From Eucommia ulmoides (taxonomy: Eukaryota; Streptophyta; Magnoliopsida; Garryales; Eucommiaceae): 64,000 nt of DNA. Position numbers and translations under genes: made by a program. Positions 1-12,075 of the stretch are shown piece by piece. The stretch lies in NCBI GenBank assembly GCA_016647705.1, contig CM028329.1, forward strand, positions 60,033,231-60,097,230. The letters run 5' to 3'. The stretch's first letter is position 1, and each line of letters begins with the position of its first letter. A model generated the notes under the pieces. It was not told the DNA's origin. It ran no database searches and saw nothing but the letters and a program-made list of their open reading frames with translations.

Positions 1-939
1 TTGTTTTTGTTTTTGTTTTTTTTTTTTTTTTTTTTGCACTTATTTTTATCCCAGACTCACAATTCCCGTTTCGTCGTATCACGACTTGTCCACCAGACAA
101 CCCACTGGGCACGACGCCAATGTACTAATTGATGCAACGGAAGAACTCTAACGTACCGAACTTACCCATTGACACCCTATCTCATCTCTCCTACTGATTA
201 GACGACTGGCACGTCATCCTACCTCATGATCTTCTACCGACACATCTCCTGACAAGTCTACAGAACCCATAACCTGGCTCTGATACCAAAATTGTCACAC
301 CCCACCCCGGACTCCCGTTACCATGGGGCCGGCGTGAAGTCGTCACGACATCACCTAATTGACTAGACAACCACAATATGACAAATATACAAACAAATGA
401 TCTATACCACATATACATAATTCCAACTGATAGGGACACACCATCCCAAATATAAGAACAACCCAACGACTCCCACAAATCTCACTTAGATTCGTCTTTT
501 AAATCTCGTCTCAAAATTTTCTCTCAAATGACTCTATCGCATGACCCGCATAACTCTATTTAGCGCCAGTAGGGGACCGACCGACTTCTAGCCATTTCAC
601 CTGCGAGTGTACTGCCTTCTTAGTAAAATATTTTTATAATAATAATAATAATTTATTCTACAACATCTAAATAGATCAAGTTTAAATATGTAAACATTTC
701 GTAGCTCGTAAAAGTTTTCATAATATTAGCAGTGAGAATAAAGCACTATATATAAGTCCCATGCAAAATCATTTAGTATAAGAAACATGCCAATTACCAT
801 AATAAATAATAAATCACCCAGTATAAGCAAAATACCACATCTCAAAACATCCTCTCAAATACACACACACTGGCCAGCCCTATCGGAAGTTTGCAACGGT
901 ACCGTACCATCCGCAGGATATGCCTTCCTACGAACACCC

Positions 940-1080
940 ATCACTCTGCCGAAGCAGATAATCACTGCGCAGTATAACGTCTAACATCACTCTGCCGAAG
1001 CAGATAAATATCACTCCGCCGAAGCGGATAACATCATTCCGCTGAAGCGGATAACCTCATTCTACCGAAACAGATAAATG
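940..1080. repeat. Short tandem repeat inside the LTR
   Basis: About four to five imperfect copies of a roughly 30-base unit built around ATCACTCTGCCGAAGCAGAT. It occupies a position comparable to the longer-unit array in the related solo LTR at 48525-48795. Confidence 0.6.
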
Positions 1081-2629
1081 TATGACATCGTCAAATCAAA
1101 TACAGCATCATCGAATCACAACTCAATAAATATTGTCTACTCAACCTCGTTAAATCACCACGTCTATCTCTTTTCCTCAAAACTAACTTTTAAATTCAAA
1201 AAAAATCATATTTCACACTTTCTTTTAAAGAAAACGTCTGATTTTATCAAAACCACTTTTCCACCCTTTATTTTTAAAAAACCAGGTATTTTTAGAAAAA
1301 AAACAGATGTTTTCTATTCTTTTTAAAAAAACACCGTCTGATTTCACCAAATTCATCAAAAATTCATTTTCAACTTCCTTTCAAAAACCACCGAAATCTT
1401 CCGAAAATCCAGTTTATCAACTCACTCAAATCCTGCTTAATCCATATCATTTATAAATTCATACAGTTTAAGTAAATACATATTCCATCATATAAATACA
1501 TAGAAAAATAGTTTCGCAAAAAGACAGTACACTCACCTCGTTATCCGCTCTTCCAAACCTTCTCTGACCATACTCTATCGGGACACTGATGCCTGCGAAC
1601 CTAATAGTAACAGAGCCTAAATTAATATCTTCTCTAAAACATCCTAATCGTGCAATGCAGACTCTATATTTCGAATCGTTACTATTTTATACACCACGTA
1701 ATTAAAAGTAATTAATCGTTACAAAATTATTAAAATTCTAGGATTTGTAACGCTAGAGAAAATTTAATTTCCTGAAAATTATTCATCGATTGAAATTTCA
1801 CCTGTTTTCAAGTCGTTTGGAGATCACGTGATCGGTTTTAGATTTCCTCGGGGTGGTTTCTACAAATTCCCCTTTTTTTTTTTTTCTTTTTTTCTTTTTT
1901 TTTTTTTTTTTTTTTTCTCTTCTTCCCCCTTTCCTGTTTCTGCTTCCCGTTTCTGTTTGCTGTTTTGGGTGTCCACCGGTCAGCCACGCACCACATGTCG
2001 GCAAGGCAGTACCCACCTACGCACACCGTCACAGACGGCCGTCCACCCACACATCTACCGACCGAACAAAACCGACGAACGCCCCTCTACGCAGACCTCT
2101 CTCTCTCTCTCCTCTGTTCCTGGTTCTAGGTTTACTGCCAGTACTCTCACACCTCCGGCAATACCGACGATCAACAACCCACATACGTCGGCAACACCTC
2201 CACGCCACCAGACGAGCAGCGACATACACACAGGCATGCGATCGCCGGCCGAACAGAACATAGTACCCACGACGGATGAACGACGCACTGCCGGTGAACA
2301 GAACGCACATGCATACTCCGGCTGAACGACGGGCTAAACGACAAACAAAGCACATGCACGCCCGACGAACGGACAGCCCTCACACACACACGATCGTCGG
2401 CGATCAGAACAACACACCCACGTGAGACACACACGCACACCCGTCCGATCATATACACACTGAAGAATTCTCACATACCCACTACAGCAGCAACACACAC
2501 CACCGGCACGAACGGCGACACCCCCTCCGGTGACGATCGGAGCACCAGCCGAACCCTCTCTCTCTCTAGATTTTCAGTCTCTTTTCAGTTCTCGACGTTT
2601 CTTCGGGAATTTCGATCATTAATCTATGC

Positions 2630-2631
<2 letters not shown>

Positions 2632-2664
<33 letters not shown>
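2632..2664. repeat. (TA)n microsatellite
   Basis: Uninterrupted TA dinucleotides within the LTR. Other TA tracts lie at about 6024-6071, 13374-13395, 35331-35381, 37221-37250 and 59851-59890. Confidence 0.9.
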
Positions 2665-2667
<3 letters not shown>

Positions 2668-3071
2668 TGAAATCAATAGGTTAAAACTCAATCGTTTGGT
2701 TGCCACGTCGCTCGTCTCACTCTGCTCCGTCTCCGGCACCGTGCACACACTCACTGTCGTGTGTGTATATATATATTAAAATAAATTTTATTTAAATTGC
2801 ACTTTCCTCCCCCCTAACTTCTTCCAATCCTTATTTTAATCCATTCAACTTTTAAAAGTTTCTGAAATCACAATTTCATCCTTAATATTTTCAAATTTTT
2901 GATTTTTACTTATCAACTTGATTCTCAAGTTTAAATTTATTGTTTTTTAAATTTGCCAATTTGACCCCTAAAGGTTTGATTTGAATTTTAATTAATCCAA
3001 TTCCACCCTGAATTTTCCCAGGCTCTAGAATGAAATTATTAATGACGTACTTGCTAAGTCGGGGTCCTACA

Positions 3072-3963
3072 GCTGCCCATTTTTGTTGAAGTACAATAGT
3101 TTATTTAGAAACATTTTCAGTTTTTTCTCTCTTAATTGGCAAACATTGAGATCAAACAAGTGCATGACCCTTAGTTGTGGTATTTTGGTCGCATTTGTTG
3201 TATGGTTGCTTCAAATGATTCACTTATAACTTTTTAGTCATTTGAACAAAATTTTAATTTTTTAATTAATATCAAGCAAATTGAATCCATCAACTATTAT
3301 ATTTGAAACCATAGTTAAAGTCAACTAAAATAACAATAAGAACTTGAAATAAATTTGTGAGAAATATATAGTTGAAATAAATTGATGAAAATTTAGGCAA
3401 ATCTCCAACTTACAAAACAATTAAATTTAATTATATTTTATATTTCAGATATATAATTGATCAATCAATTAATATTATAAATTTAAAAATTGATAAAACA
3501 AGAAGAATCTTTAATATTTTAATTCTTAAAAAAAAAAATATGTGACCTTAGTATTCAGATTGAATGTTGCACAATATATTACAACTATTTTCCTAAAATT
3601 CACAAAAAAAATTGTGTACAATATGACATTTTAATATCAGGTGTAAAAACTATTGGATTGGACCAAAGCAGAGGCTTTAACGAATTTAAGAACAATGCCA
3701 GAGTTGCAATAGAATATAAATATTTAGTTCTAAAGTGCAATTCAATCCATACTTCAGGGGTAAAAGGTATAAATTTGATTGTAGATCTATCCAAAGAACA
3801 ATAATGACATTGAGTTCTATTGACTCACCCTCACACAAAAAGAGACAATTCAGTTAATTCACAAATGAATCATGATGGTTGTAGAAGAGAATTAAATTTA
3901 ATAGATGTAAATCATTAAAATGGTAAAATGGTGTCGTTCTACCATTGTATTAGGCCCCATTCT
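3072..3963. other. AT-rich intergenic stretch
   Basis: No gene is visible. Bases 3575-3800 hold a degraded hairpin-type MITE remnant with the motifs 'gtacaat..', 'aaagtgcaat' and 'cttcaggggtaaaa', related to the foldback family seen at 31.8 and 39.7 kb. Confidence 0.4.
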
Positions 3964-3972
3964 GTTTTTGTT

Positions 3973-4472
3973 AGGGGTGGTCATGGGCCCAGGGGCCCGC
4001 CTAGTCCGAACCGCCCGGCCCTATTTTTTAGGGCTTGGGCTTTGGCTTTGGGCCCATGGGCAGGGCTTGGGCCTAGGGCCCGATCAATTTTAGGGCCGGG
4101 CTTGAGTAAGGCCAAAATATTTTAAAGTCGACCTGGCTCGACCCAAAAAATAATTAAAAAAAAATTATACACACACACATTCAACCATAGGGCTTTGGGC
4201 TTAGATTTTTTTTTAGGGCTTTGGGCTTAAGTTTTTTCAGGGTTTTGGGCTTGTTTTTCTAGGATTTTGGGCTTATTTTTAAAGTTTATTTTTCTAGGGC
4301 TTAGGTTTTTTTATAGTGCCAAGGGTCCTAATGCTGGGCTTTGGGTTTAGGTTTTTTTTATAGGGTCGGGTTTGGGCATGAAATTAAGGCTTGACTATAG
4401 GGTCGGGCTCAGGCCTAGCAATTTTATGTAATACCCCTAGTCTAAGCCCGGGCCAACCCATGACCACCCCTA
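3973..4472. mobile_element. hAT-like MITE, GGGCCC-rich termini (copy 1)
   Basis: About 500 bp with terminal inverted repeats: AGGGGTGGTCATGGGCCC at the left, and the reverse complement of AGGGGTGGTCATGGGTT at the right. It is flanked by an exact duplication GTTTTTGTT (3964-3972 and 4473-4481), which fits the 8-bp target duplication of hAT elements with one chance base. It has no coding capacity. The subterminal regions carry many short 'gggctttgggctt' motifs. A second copy lies at 10183-10703. Confidence 0.8.
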
Positions 4473-4675
4473 GTTTTTGTTCCCTGATTCTTTTTTTCGC
4501 TACCTAAATTTTAAAATTAATGTCCAGATATGTGATTGGTAAACACGTTTTTGTTCTCAAAATTTTTAAAGTAATTTGAGACTATTTTTTAAATTTTTTA
4601 AGAATTTGAAAAAAAAAAAAATATTTACCATTTCACCTGCCATCTCCCAAAACTATCTCATGAATTATTTTTTAG

Positions 4676-5515
4676 AGAAATATACATGTTTTTATTTTCG
4701 TTCCTATTCTTGTTTCTGTTCCTGTTCATGTTTTGTTCCCTATTTTTGTTTATGTTTCTGTTCCCTGTTTCTGATCTTGCTTCTGTTTCTATTCTCTGTT
4801 TTTGTTTCTGATCCTGGTTCTATATTTTTGTGATGTGTAAGATCTTTAAGTTAAACAACTTAATAATAAAATGTTAGTTATTTTGCATCACCAAAACAAG
4901 GTAAACATGTATGGAGAATAAATATTGTGTTCTTCAAATAATAAAAGCCTTATTTTAAATTGTCACTTTGTGCTTTACAAAAATAATGTTTAATATTTTT
5001 GTTGGTTGATACCAAATTCATAATAAGTTGAATTTTTTATTCTTCAATGTATGTAGAGATTTGGTATTCACGATTTATTTTGATTTTCATATAATTTTTT
5101 ATATATTTTTTAACAAAAACATGTTTATTAATTGATCTTCAGTCACATTCAAAATACAGAAAGTTATATAAATGCCACTGGGACGCTCTTGGAATTTAAG
5201 AACAAACGAGACTAATATTTATGGGATGCTCTCAGAATTTAAGAGAAATATACTTTTTGGAATTATTTTTTAGAGAAATATACATGTTTCTGTTTGCGTT
5301 CCTATTTCTGTTGTTGTTTGCGTTCCTGTTTCTGTTCTGTTCCTGTTTCTATTCCTGTTTCTATTTCTGTTCCTGTTTCTGTTCCTGTTCCAGTTTCTGT
5401 TTTGTTCCTGTTTCTGTTCTTGTTCTGTTGTTGTTCCTGTTTTCATTCGTGTTTTTGTTCTGTTCCTGTTTCTGTTTCTGTTTTTGTTCTTTGTTCCTGT
5501 TGTATTCATTTCTAA
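4676..5515. repeat. Two pyrimidine-rich TTCTGTTCC arrays
   Basis: Two arrays (about 4676-4830 and 5265-5515) of a degenerate 9-12 base unit TTTCTGTTCCTG. Both begin with the same lead-in, 'ttttagagaaatatacatg', so one is probably a duplicate of the other. They create long artificial open frames of Ser-Val-Pro-Val or Asn-Arg-Asn type on both strands, which are not genes. Between them (4831-5264) lies plain AT-rich sequence. Confidence 0.6.
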
Positions 5516-5609
5516 ATCATGTTTCTATTTTAATTTATGTTTATGTTTATATTTGGGCTAACAAAAATTAAAAATGTTTCTAGTTTGTGTCTGTGTATTT
5601 AGACGAACC

Positions 5610-5831
5610 ATCATGGATAAAGAAGGATATCCTGTTTATCGTCACCGCAATAATAGAAAAGTTAACAAGAGGTTGACAATAAATATATTGTTCTTTACAA
5701 TGCATACCTTTCAAACAAGTTCGGTTGTCATATTATTGTTGAAGTCTGTGCTAGGGTTCGATGTGTTAAATATATTAACAAGTATATCCACAAAGGAGTT
5801 GATCGAGCAACATTAACTTTGGGAGGAGTAG
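5610..5831 (+). pseudogene. Helitron Rep/helicase fragment
   Basis: This is a fragment of the Helitron replication initiator-helicase polyprotein. One frame gives a peptide beginning MDKEGYPVYRHRNN. A shift of frame near 5672 continues with YIVLYNAYL, then CHIIVEVCARV, then VKYINKYIHKGVDRATL. These match the family's conserved block, which usually reads NGYPVYRRR..., PYNPYLL..., HINVEVC... and KYIYKGHDRAT. About 70 residues survive with at least one frameshift. No Helitron ends (5'-TC, 3' hairpin-CTRR) were identified nearby. Identification rests on recalled family motifs. Confidence 0.7.
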
Positions 5832-6020
5832 ATAAGACATTTTGACAACACATGTTAACAATTAAAATTAATTATTTTTATTTTTATTTTATTGTGTGTA
5901 TTTACGGTATATTCTGTAATAATATTTCGATGATAAGTATGTTGATTTTTTTGCTTAATTGTCTAAATATTAGGTTATTTATTTTCGCTCATATCTTCAT
6001 GTACATTTACGAGTTATACA

Positions 6021-6075
<55 letters not shown>

Positions 6076-6183
6076 CAAATAAAAATGCAGGTAAAAAAAA
6101 ATGCAGGTAAAAAAATTGTAGCCACTCACTTTTTAAATTATTATTATTATTATTTTCATCCAAACGAAGCCTAGACCATTCAC

Positions 6184-6191
6184 TTATAAAA
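6184..6191 (+). promoter_or_regulatory. Probable TATA box of the first GST gene
   Basis: TTATAAAA about 65-73 bases before the start codon at 6257, in a pyrimidine-rich leader. The position suits a plant Pol II promoter with a short 5' UTR. Confidence 0.55.
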
Positions 6192-6256
6192 TGCCCCCAT
6201 TCTCTGCGTTCCTCATCACAAACCTCCTTTCTCTAGCTATCTGAAATACTGCAGTT

Positions 6257-7850
6257 ATGGCGATTAAAGTCCACGGAAGCGTGATTTCACCGGCGGCATG
6301 GCGAGCTTTCGCTACGCTCTATGAGAAAGATCTGGAGTTTGAGTTCGTTCCTGTGAACATGGCCGCCGGAGAACACAAATCGGAGGCTTTCCTCGCTCTC
6401 AATGTAAGCATCGATTCCAAATATTAACTCAGAAAACACTATTTCCATGTCTAATTTACAGTAATCGTGTCTGATCCATGATCCATCAACCTTTCTTGAT
6501 TTTTGGTGCAGCCATTTGGTCAAGTTCCGGCGTTCGAAGATGGAGATCTCAAGCTTTTCGGTAAATCTCATTGACTTCCTAAGAAGAAACGGAAATTTTA
6601 TTGGGGTTTTGACATTATGCACCCCTGAAGATTGACCAAAATCTCACTTTAGTCCTCATGATTTTAATTTAAATATATATCTTAGGGTTTGTTTGGTTGG
6701 AAGGGTGGAAAAAGAGAGGAAAAAGAAAAATGATTGGGATTGAAAAATTATTTTATGTTCTGTTATTTGATTAGCAAATAAAAAAAATATTTTAATATAT
6801 TATTTTGCTCAGATATATTATAAAAATAAATTAAAAAAATTATTATCAAGTATCTGGAAAAACTCCTGTTGATTTTCTTTTATTTTCCTTTCAAATGAAC
6901 GAGGAAAAAAAAAAATTAGAAATTTGTGCTTTTTTCTTCCTATTTTTTTTTTTTTTAAAAAAACACTGATTATTTATTTTTATTTTTTTTTTGGCCTAAA
7001 AGAAAGTATCTTAATATGTCTAATTGGAAGGATAGAAAAAATAAATATGAAAGAATAATATTTTTTTCCATTGTGAAAGAAAATTTATTTTTCCTACTCT
7101 TCTTGGGTTCAAAAGAAAATGAAAGGCTATTATAAAAATAAATAAAAAATTATATTATTAAGGGTATAATTATAATTTTATTTATTGTGGTTCATTTTTC
7201 TTCATTTTCTTCTCCGTTTTTTGTGAGAAAAAAATTGCATAAAAATAGTCAAAATGACTATTAGGTAGAATAGCTAGCAATGGTTCTTGGGTTGGAACAT
7301 AAATTTTAAAATTTGTTTATGATAGTTATACTATTTGACTCTATAAATAGCTACTGGGTTAGAGTTGCTCGTGATGATTTGTCGTTTTTCGGTTTATATA
7401 GAATCAAGGGCAGTCACCCAATACATAGCACATGCCTACGCCAACAAAGGGAACCCACTCATTCTCCAAGATCCCAAAAAAATGGCTATCCAAACGCTAT
7501 GGATGGAAGTCGAGGCTCACCAATTTGACCCACCGGCGTCAAAACTATCCTTCGAACTCGCCTTGAAAGCGCTCTTCGGCATGAAAACCGACGAGGCGGT
7601 GGTGGAAGAAAACATGGCAAAATTAGGCAAAGTTCTTGACATATACGAGACAAGATTGGCCAAGTCCAAGTACATTGGTGGTGATTGCTTCACTTTGGCC
7701 GATCTCCACCACCTCTCAAATATACAATACTTGTTTGATACCAAGGCTAAGAAGTTGTTTGATTCTCGGCCGGCGGTGAGTAGGTGGTGTGGTGATATCT
7801 TGGCTAGGCCAGCGTGGGAGAAGGTTATGGCGTTGAGGAAGAAAACTTAG
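6257..7850 (+). CDS. Phi-class glutathione S-transferase, gene 1
   Basis: Cytosolic enzyme that conjugates glutathione to electrophiles. Exons are 6257-6403, 6512-6560 and 7402-7850, with GT..AG borders, giving 214 residues, the usual phi-class length. The N-terminal thioredoxin-fold domain holds the catalytic Ser11 (motif VISPAAWR), the glutathione-site motif FGQVPAF with cis-Pro55 at 51-57, and Glu66-Ser67 (FESRA). The all-helical C-terminal domain includes DPPASKL and the conserved FTLADLHHL. Three exons with a 49-bp second exon is the standard phi-class gene structure. The start is the first ATG after a TATA-led leader and fits family N-termini (MAIKVHGS). A tandem paralogue lies at 15323-17846, with nearly all active-site residues shared. 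The substrate is not predictable. Confidence 0.95.
6640..7240. other. Transposon-like filler in GST1 intron 2
   Basis: The 841-bp intron 2 contains a T- and A-rich MITE-like segment. It starts near 6684 with 'gggtttgtttggttggaa', a typical terminal motif, and a similar T-rich segment lies at 9590-9903. The right end is unclear and no clean target duplication was found. Confidence 0.4.
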
Positions 7851-9589
7851 GCGGCGTTTGGTTTGGTGACGCAAAATTGAAGATTTGGGTTATTTTTCTT
7901 AATCGATTTCAAATTGAATTTTCAATTTTTGCGTGACCAAAGTGTGTTAGTGTGTGTGTTTGCCTTCTAATTTTTGTGTAGCAGAAGTGTGTGAGTGTGT
8001 GTTTTCCTATGTAATGAAAATATGGGGGTGCGTGGCAACCATCATATCTATGTAATGAAAATGGTTATGAAGACGATAATCTATAAATAATGTGTTGATT
8101 ATTTCTCATAACGGAATTGAATAATAATCGTAAACATACATGAATATTAGGATATAACAATAAAAAACGATAATCGAATACGTACCTGTTTGGACCATCG
8201 CATGAGATTGAATCTATCGCAGCGGATTACTAACTAGGTCTTCTTTCCTATGATCTAGATTATTGTGGCGACAGCTCTCAATGGGAAGAAATCATTAATT
8301 TAGATTAGGAAAGGGACCTAATTATATATACTAGAGTTTCTTGTTGTGCCCTCCCATAACGGGTTTCAACGAAACCCTAAATCTACATTTACCACTTAAC
8401 TGGACTTCTACATAAAAGACGCTATAGCCCAAATTAAAATATGATCACTGATTATTGAGACTGCTTAAATAATAAATTATCCATTAACATGTTTTTATAA
8501 AACAATTAATTCAATTAATGTTAGCTTATAAAATATTCTAACATAATTACGTAGAATGTTTTTTGTTAAATATTTTTTCTGTAACGTGTTGAGATTGATT
8601 TGAGATAAACAAATAAGGTTGGATTAGAAAATTTTTGGAAAAAAAAAGATTAACCTACAAATTTTATTTTTAAAGTGAGTAAGTTTAATTATAGTTTATA
8701 TTTTTAAAGTTTTATATGAATATTTTATTAATTATTTTTTTTTTATGGTTTTGATACTTCTAATTTAAAAATTAATATTTAACATTTTGTTGGGTTGAAA
8801 TTTCACATAACCAAATAATAGTCAAATTATAAGTTTGAGAAATTGTTTTATCTCATAGGTTATTTTTTTTGAGTTGAGAGAGGGTCAAACCTACTCTATA
8901 TTAGTATTAGAGTTTAGATTACAACAATTCTAACTCAATAGCCACAGATGAAGAAACAGGTCGAAAGTTAACCGACTAGAGATTCAATGTGTGAGTGAAA
9001 AATTGTTGGGTTTATCCCACCTTGAATAAAGAGAATTATTATTTGGTTCTTATAAGATATTGTATTGAAAAAATCATTCTCCAAATGTCTACATTAACTT
9101 TTTGGTCTCCGTAGTCTTTTTAGAGTTTAGTCTATCGTCATTATCCCTTATTTGTGTTGTATTTACAATTTATGTTATTCTGTTCAAAATGTGAGAGTTC
9201 ATTTTTTAAAAACTAGCAAATTACCAAAATCATCCACGCGATTCACAGTTGATAGAAATAAAAAAAATAAAAAAAAAAATTCACCAAATTAATCTACAAA
9301 AAATCATCTTTCCAATGATATGAATTTCGATTTTTTTGGGTAACTTTTCGTTAGTTTGTTGTGAATGTTCATGTTTTTTTGAAAATGGAGATCAAATTTG
9401 TTTGAACAAATTCATAATTGATAGAAATTCAAACCAAATCTAAGAACATTCAGATCTAAGAACGAGAACAAATCAACATGAATATCCAAACTAATTCCAG
9501 AACTGAAAAAATGGTGAGAGAGAAACTAAATCCGAGAACATTCAAATAAGATCTGAGAACGAGAAAGAAAAATTATTTTTTCTAATATT
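7851..9589. other. 3' flank of GST1, no gene seen
   Basis: AT-rich intergenic sequence. A stretch near 8185-8420 ('gcagcggattac', 'aaccctaaatctac') looks like a decayed LTR fragment but cannot be assigned. No gene is supported. Confidence 0.4.
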
Positions 9590-9903
9590 GTTTGGTTATA
9601 AAAGAAAAATATGGGAAAAATAATTTATTTTAATATAATTTACAATTTTACCCTCATATATTACAAAAATAAATTAAAAATTCTATTATCAAGAGTATAA
9701 TTGTAATTTTATTCATTTTTTCATTACTTCCAGCCATTTTCCTCCCAAGAAAAAAAATTACTTCCAAAATTGTGTATTTTTCATGTTTTTTTTTTTTCCT
9801 TTCTATTTTTCATTCTTACCGAACAATTTTTTATTTTTATTTTTCATCTTATTTTTCTTTTTATTTTCTTTTCTATCCATTTTCCATCAACCAAACACAC
9901 CCT
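9590..9903. mobile_element. Decayed T-rich MITE
   Basis: It begins near 'attgtttggttataaaag' and ends 'ccaaccaaacacaccct' like many 'GTTTGG' terminal elements. It resembles the insert in GST1 intron 2. No convincing target duplication was seen. Confidence 0.35.
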
Positions 9904-10182
9904 TATGTTATATCTTAATTAATTTTTGAATATAGATATGATTTTTTATTTTTATTTTCTGTATAAACCTCCGATATTTGATAACTACATTAAGTTTCGA
10001 CTAATCCAGATCGAGTCAGGTTGGACCACAAGGGCGGCAAAGCTCTTCCTATCGAGATTTAACGTAGTTGCATTCCTAATTCTCGAACCAAGAACCATGG
10101 TTAAATTAGAACAACTCCTCACCAGTTGATCTACATGCTCGGTGGTGTCATTGCGAGTACAATAATTGATATCTGCCGCGCA

Positions 10183-10703
10183 GTAGGAGTGGTCATGGGC
10201 CCGAGGGCCAGCCGAGCCCAACCTATTTTTTTAGGGCTTGGACTTTGACTTTAAGCCCATGGGCAGGGCCTAGGCCCAGGTTTTAGGGCCCGATCAATTT
10301 TAGGGTCTGGACCCAAATTTTAGGGTCCGATCAATTTTAGGCCTGGACTTTGGCAAGGCCAAAATATTTTAGGCCCCGAAGACTAATTAAAATATATATA
10401 TATATATATTCACCAAATCCATTTTCATAGGGTGGAGATATCCTTTATCCGAAGATGTTCTGCTCATTTGTACTCTCATTTAGAATATTGCTTTGGGTAT
10501 TTATGTTGAATATTAGTTTGAATATTTATTCTAGTATTTACTTTTTAAATTAAAAAAAATTATAGGACCGAACTTTGGGCTGATTTTTTTTTATAAGATC
10601 AGATTTGGGCATGAAAGTAAGACCTGACCATAAAACTGGATCGAATTAGAGCCTAACATTTTTTTTATAATACTCTAGTTAAAGTCCGGCCCATGATTAT
10701 CCC
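10183..10703. mobile_element. hAT-like MITE, GGGCCC-rich termini (copy 2)
   Basis: Second copy of the element at 3973-4472, with left terminus 'taggagtggtcatgggc' and a right terminus close to its reverse complement. It is flanked by an exact duplication TGCCGCGCA (10174-10182 and 10704-10712). It is more decayed than copy 1 and has no coding capacity. Confidence 0.8.
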
Positions 10704-10712
10704 TGCCGCGCA

Positions 10713-11216
10713 CTGTTTTGCATGCCAAAAATGAAACAAGTGGATGTGGTGGAGCCTACCCTAGACTACGATCACATCAGAAATAAAACAACGTGTTCAA
10801 TCAACTGAATTGCACCTATCACAATTCACATATGAATTATCCTATCCGGACATAAAATATCTAACTATTTCTAAGGCTATGTTTATTGTTTGGTTCGAAA
10901 AGGCAAAAAAAAAAATATTATTTTTATTTATTAAAAAAATAAAATATATTTTTTATAGTGTTATTTAGTTAAAAAAAAAATGATTCATATAGAATTATTT
11001 ATTTTTTATAATGTTATTTAATGAATAAAAATATTTTTATTCATTAGAGAAATGAAATTTATTTTATATTATAAAAATAAATTAAAATTCCATTATCAAG
11101 GATATAAGTGTAATTTTACTCGTTCTTTTTCAATTTTTTTCTTTTTTCTTTTTTTTTAATTTGTGTGAAAAAAAAAAATTATTTTTAAAATTTATATTTT
11201 TTTTCTTATTTTTTAG
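10713..11216. other. Intergenic, T/A-rich
   Basis: No gene is visible. Bases 10735-10800 share a 'gtggatgtggtgga' motif block with 12003-12060, a possible weak duplication. Confidence 0.3.
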
Positions 11217-11480
11217 GGACAATCGATAGGAGATTCCATATTTCACCTTTAATTGGTGAAAAGTCCAAGAGGCGAAAGAAAGTTTAGTTTTAATTCTGTT
11301 TACTTTAAAAAGGTAGAAGTCTCGCACACGCACCTGCATGTAACAACCTTATGTGTAAAATTAATATATTTTGTAACATGTAACAATTTTTTTTTAGCAT
11401 GTAACAATTTTGTGTGTAAAATTTTGTTAGATGTAATAAAAAATATATAAAATACATGTAATTAATTATAGGTAGTTAGA
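11217..11480 (+). repeat. Dispersed repeat R, forward copy
   Basis: Contains 'aattggtgaaaagtcc', 'cgcacacgcacctgcatg' and repeated 'catgtaacaa' motifs. The same sequence appears in reverse orientation at about 36830-37110. It is probably the end of a non-autonomous DNA element with many 'ATGTAAC' subterminal motifs. Its boundaries are not defined. Confidence 0.5.
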
Positions 11481-11711
11481 AGTACACAAATACATGTAAC
11501 TAATATTCAAATAATTTTTGTGTCCAATATTTGTTAAATGTTACGAAATAATAAATGTAATTGTAATATGTAATTAATATTATATAAATACATGTAATAA
11601 AAAATACAAATATATATATATAAAAAAAAATAACAATTATGAAATTATAATTAATATTCGTTACACATAACTAATATTCATTATGAAACTCTTGCAATGC
11701 ACCTATAATTC

Positions 11712-11829
11712 TTGAAATACAGGACTAAAAAATTTAAGAGATTAAATTAAAATTTAATATTAAGAAATGATTGAAATACAGGACTAAAAAATTTAAGAGA
11801 TTAAATTAAAATTTAATATTAAGAAATGA
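11712..11829. repeat. Near-exact 59-bp tandem duplication
   Basis: Two adjacent copies, 11712-11770 and 11771-11829, appear identical by eye (starting 'ttgaaatacaggactaaa'). The lack of visible differences suggests a young slippage or repair event. Confidence 0.85.
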
Positions 11830-12075
11830 CTAATGGGAGATTACATCTTAAAAATGAGACTAATAGCTGATTTTTCTTATTTTTTATTCATACCAAATAT
11901 ATATATATATTTTTTTATTTTTTCTTTTTTTCGAATCCAACATGAGGATTATCCTTCACGAGAGATATGGTACACAGAAAGTCCACTGCAATAATTGCCC
12001 AAACATGTGGATGTGGTGGATCCTGTTCCTATCAAACGTGTCCAACGTGTTCCATCACGTGAATCAATGTAATTA

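Larger units (their letters stand above)
1..3071 (-). mobile_element. Ty3-type LTR element, left part: leader and 5' LTR
   Basis: The element runs on the minus strand and leaves the window at base 1. Its 5' LTR spans 293-3071 (about 2.8 kb). Read on the minus strand it starts TGTAGGACCCC and ends GTGTGACA. Four bases beyond the LTR lies a primer-binding site complementary to initiator tRNA-Met (276-288, minus-strand TGGTATCAGAGCC). Bases 1-275 are untranslated leader. The long LTR with an iMet site suggests a Ty3/Gypsy chromovirus of the Del/Tekay kind, but no coding domain is inside the window, so the clade is an inference. Open frames within the LTR (for example 1828-2325) are low-complexity and not genes. 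A related solo LTR lies at 47885-49600. The state of the coding part cannot be judged here. Confidence 0.75.

Noticed and set aside
1828-2355. Frames of 100-165 codons on both strands
   Set aside because: They lie inside the LTR, begin with a polyT/polyA-derived Phe or Lys run and lack any domain.
4576-5571. Long Ser-Val-Pro-Val and Asn-Arg-Asn frames
   Set aside because: They are translations of the TTCTGTTCC pyrimidine repeat and have no gene context.
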